Assembly (NCBI RefSeq): GCF_900496995.4
Contig: NW_024470325.1
Coordinates: 653,012-717,011 of the forward strand
Origin: Aquila chrysaetos chrysaetos
Lineage: Eukaryota > Chordata > Aves > Accipitriformes > Accipitridae
Length of the DNA stretch: 64,000 bases
Direction of reading: 5' to 3'
Shown one piece after another: positions 63,369 through 64,000 of the stretch; position 1 is the stretch's first letter, and every line of letters starts with the position of its first letter. The notes beneath the pieces are model-generated. The model worked only from the letters and a program-made list of their open reading frames with translations. It was not told where the DNA came from and made no database searches. The position numbers and the translations under genes are program-made.

Positions 63369-64000
63369 CCAGGGATGGGGAGGAGATGGAGGGGGGCTTC
63401 AAGTGTGCAATCATGCCAGTGCTGACATACATGGAGACCACAGCCAGGTGAGGGAGGCACATGGAAAAGGCTTTGTGCCATCCCTGCTCAGAGGGGACCC
63501 TCAGCACAGCCCTGAAGATCTGCACATAGGACAGCAAAATGAAAACAAAACACCAAAATGCAAAAAAGGCAGTGATCCCAATGAGCCCAAATTCCCTGAG
63601 GTACGAGTGTGAGCAGGAGAGCTTGAAGATCTGGGGGACTTCACAGAAGAACTGGTCCACAGCATTGCCTTGGCAGAGGGGTAGTGAAAATGTACTGGCA
63701 GTGTGCAGCACAGCAGTGAGAAACCCACTGCCCCAGGCAGCTGCTGCCATGTGGACACAAGCTCTGCTGCCCAGGAGGGTCCCGTAGTGCAGGGGTCTGC
63801 AGATGGCAACATAGCGGTCATAGGCCATGACAGTGAGGAGATACAATTCTGCTGAGATCAAAAAGGTAAACAGAAAGACCTGAGCAGCACATCCTGGGTG
63901 GGAAATGGCCCTGGTGTTCCACAGGGAATTGGCCACGGATTTAGGGACAGTGGTGGAGATGGTGCCCAGGTCAAGAAGGGATAAGTTGAGGAGGAAGAAG
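63369..64000 (-). pseudogene. OR14-like receptor copy B, N-terminal and middle part (runs off window)
   Basis: Continues the receptor split by the provirus. On the minus strand it has helix 2-3 text (NSLWNTRAISHPGCAAQVFL), MAYDRYVAICRPLHYG, helix 5 and helix 6 (SMCLPHLAVVSMY), then breaks at SISSPSL, where the LTR begins. It matches copy A closely except for a cluster of differences at 63530-63640 (helix 5). The N-terminus is beyond the right edge. Confidence 0.9.

Overview
The window looks like nuclear DNA from a bird. Four things point that way: an OR14-type olfactory receptor locus, CR1 LINE tails, LTR families of the avian ERVL kind, and very GC-rich minisatellites of the sort found on microchromosomes or in subtelomeric DNA. 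I cannot place the order or species. It is not a bacterial or plasmid sequence, and I see no operons, CRISPR arrays, rRNA or tRNA genes.

Layout. (1) Positions 1-4935 are a graveyard of betaretrovirus-like proviral pieces: a gag capsid fragment, env fragments, an integrase fragment, several LTRs, and one 3' end that stops in a poly(A) run. (2) Positions 4936-28990 are a huge GC-rich minisatellite with a basic unit of about 32 bp plus a GGTAC-rich companion unit. It is interrupted by a solo LTR (6215-6974), an env-less ERVL-like element with gag and pol (9862-16908), a 3'-truncated minus-strand element with an intact 554-codon coiled-coil gag (18062-23336), and another solo LTR (25827-26401). 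The array changes orientation near 9272. (3) Positions 28993-34704 hold a minus-strand LTR, then a block of CR1 and LTR relics leading into a minus-strand OR14-like gene with a small frameshift. (4) Positions 34705-41777 contain no gene I can recognise. (5) Positions 41778-44322 hold a small five-exon gene for a secreted peptide, with an internally duplicated exon and a poly(A) signal. (6) Positions 46110-48714 hold five 3' exons of an arachidonate lipoxygenase gene on the minus strand, with minisatellite-filled introns and one missing splice acceptor. (7) Positions 49535-53764 and 63369-64000 are a second copy of the block at 29657-34529. In this copy the OR gene is split by a nearly complete provirus (53765-63368) with paired LTRs, a 5-bp target duplication, and gag, pol and env that carry a handful of breaks.

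How the parts relate. The provirus at 53765-63368, the minus-strand element at 18062-23336 and the solo LTR at 6215-6974 are one family. Its coiled-coil Gag suggests kinship with the avian ENS-1/ERNI elements, which is an inference. Two copies share the same pol defects, so they probably descend from an already defective master. The ERVL-like element carries an unusual open frame ahead of gag with four predicted membrane segments and a run of TQT motifs. That reading frame, the lipoxygenase fragment and the small secreted peptide gene are the parts I would look at first. All homology calls come from reading motifs by eye; no database search was possible.
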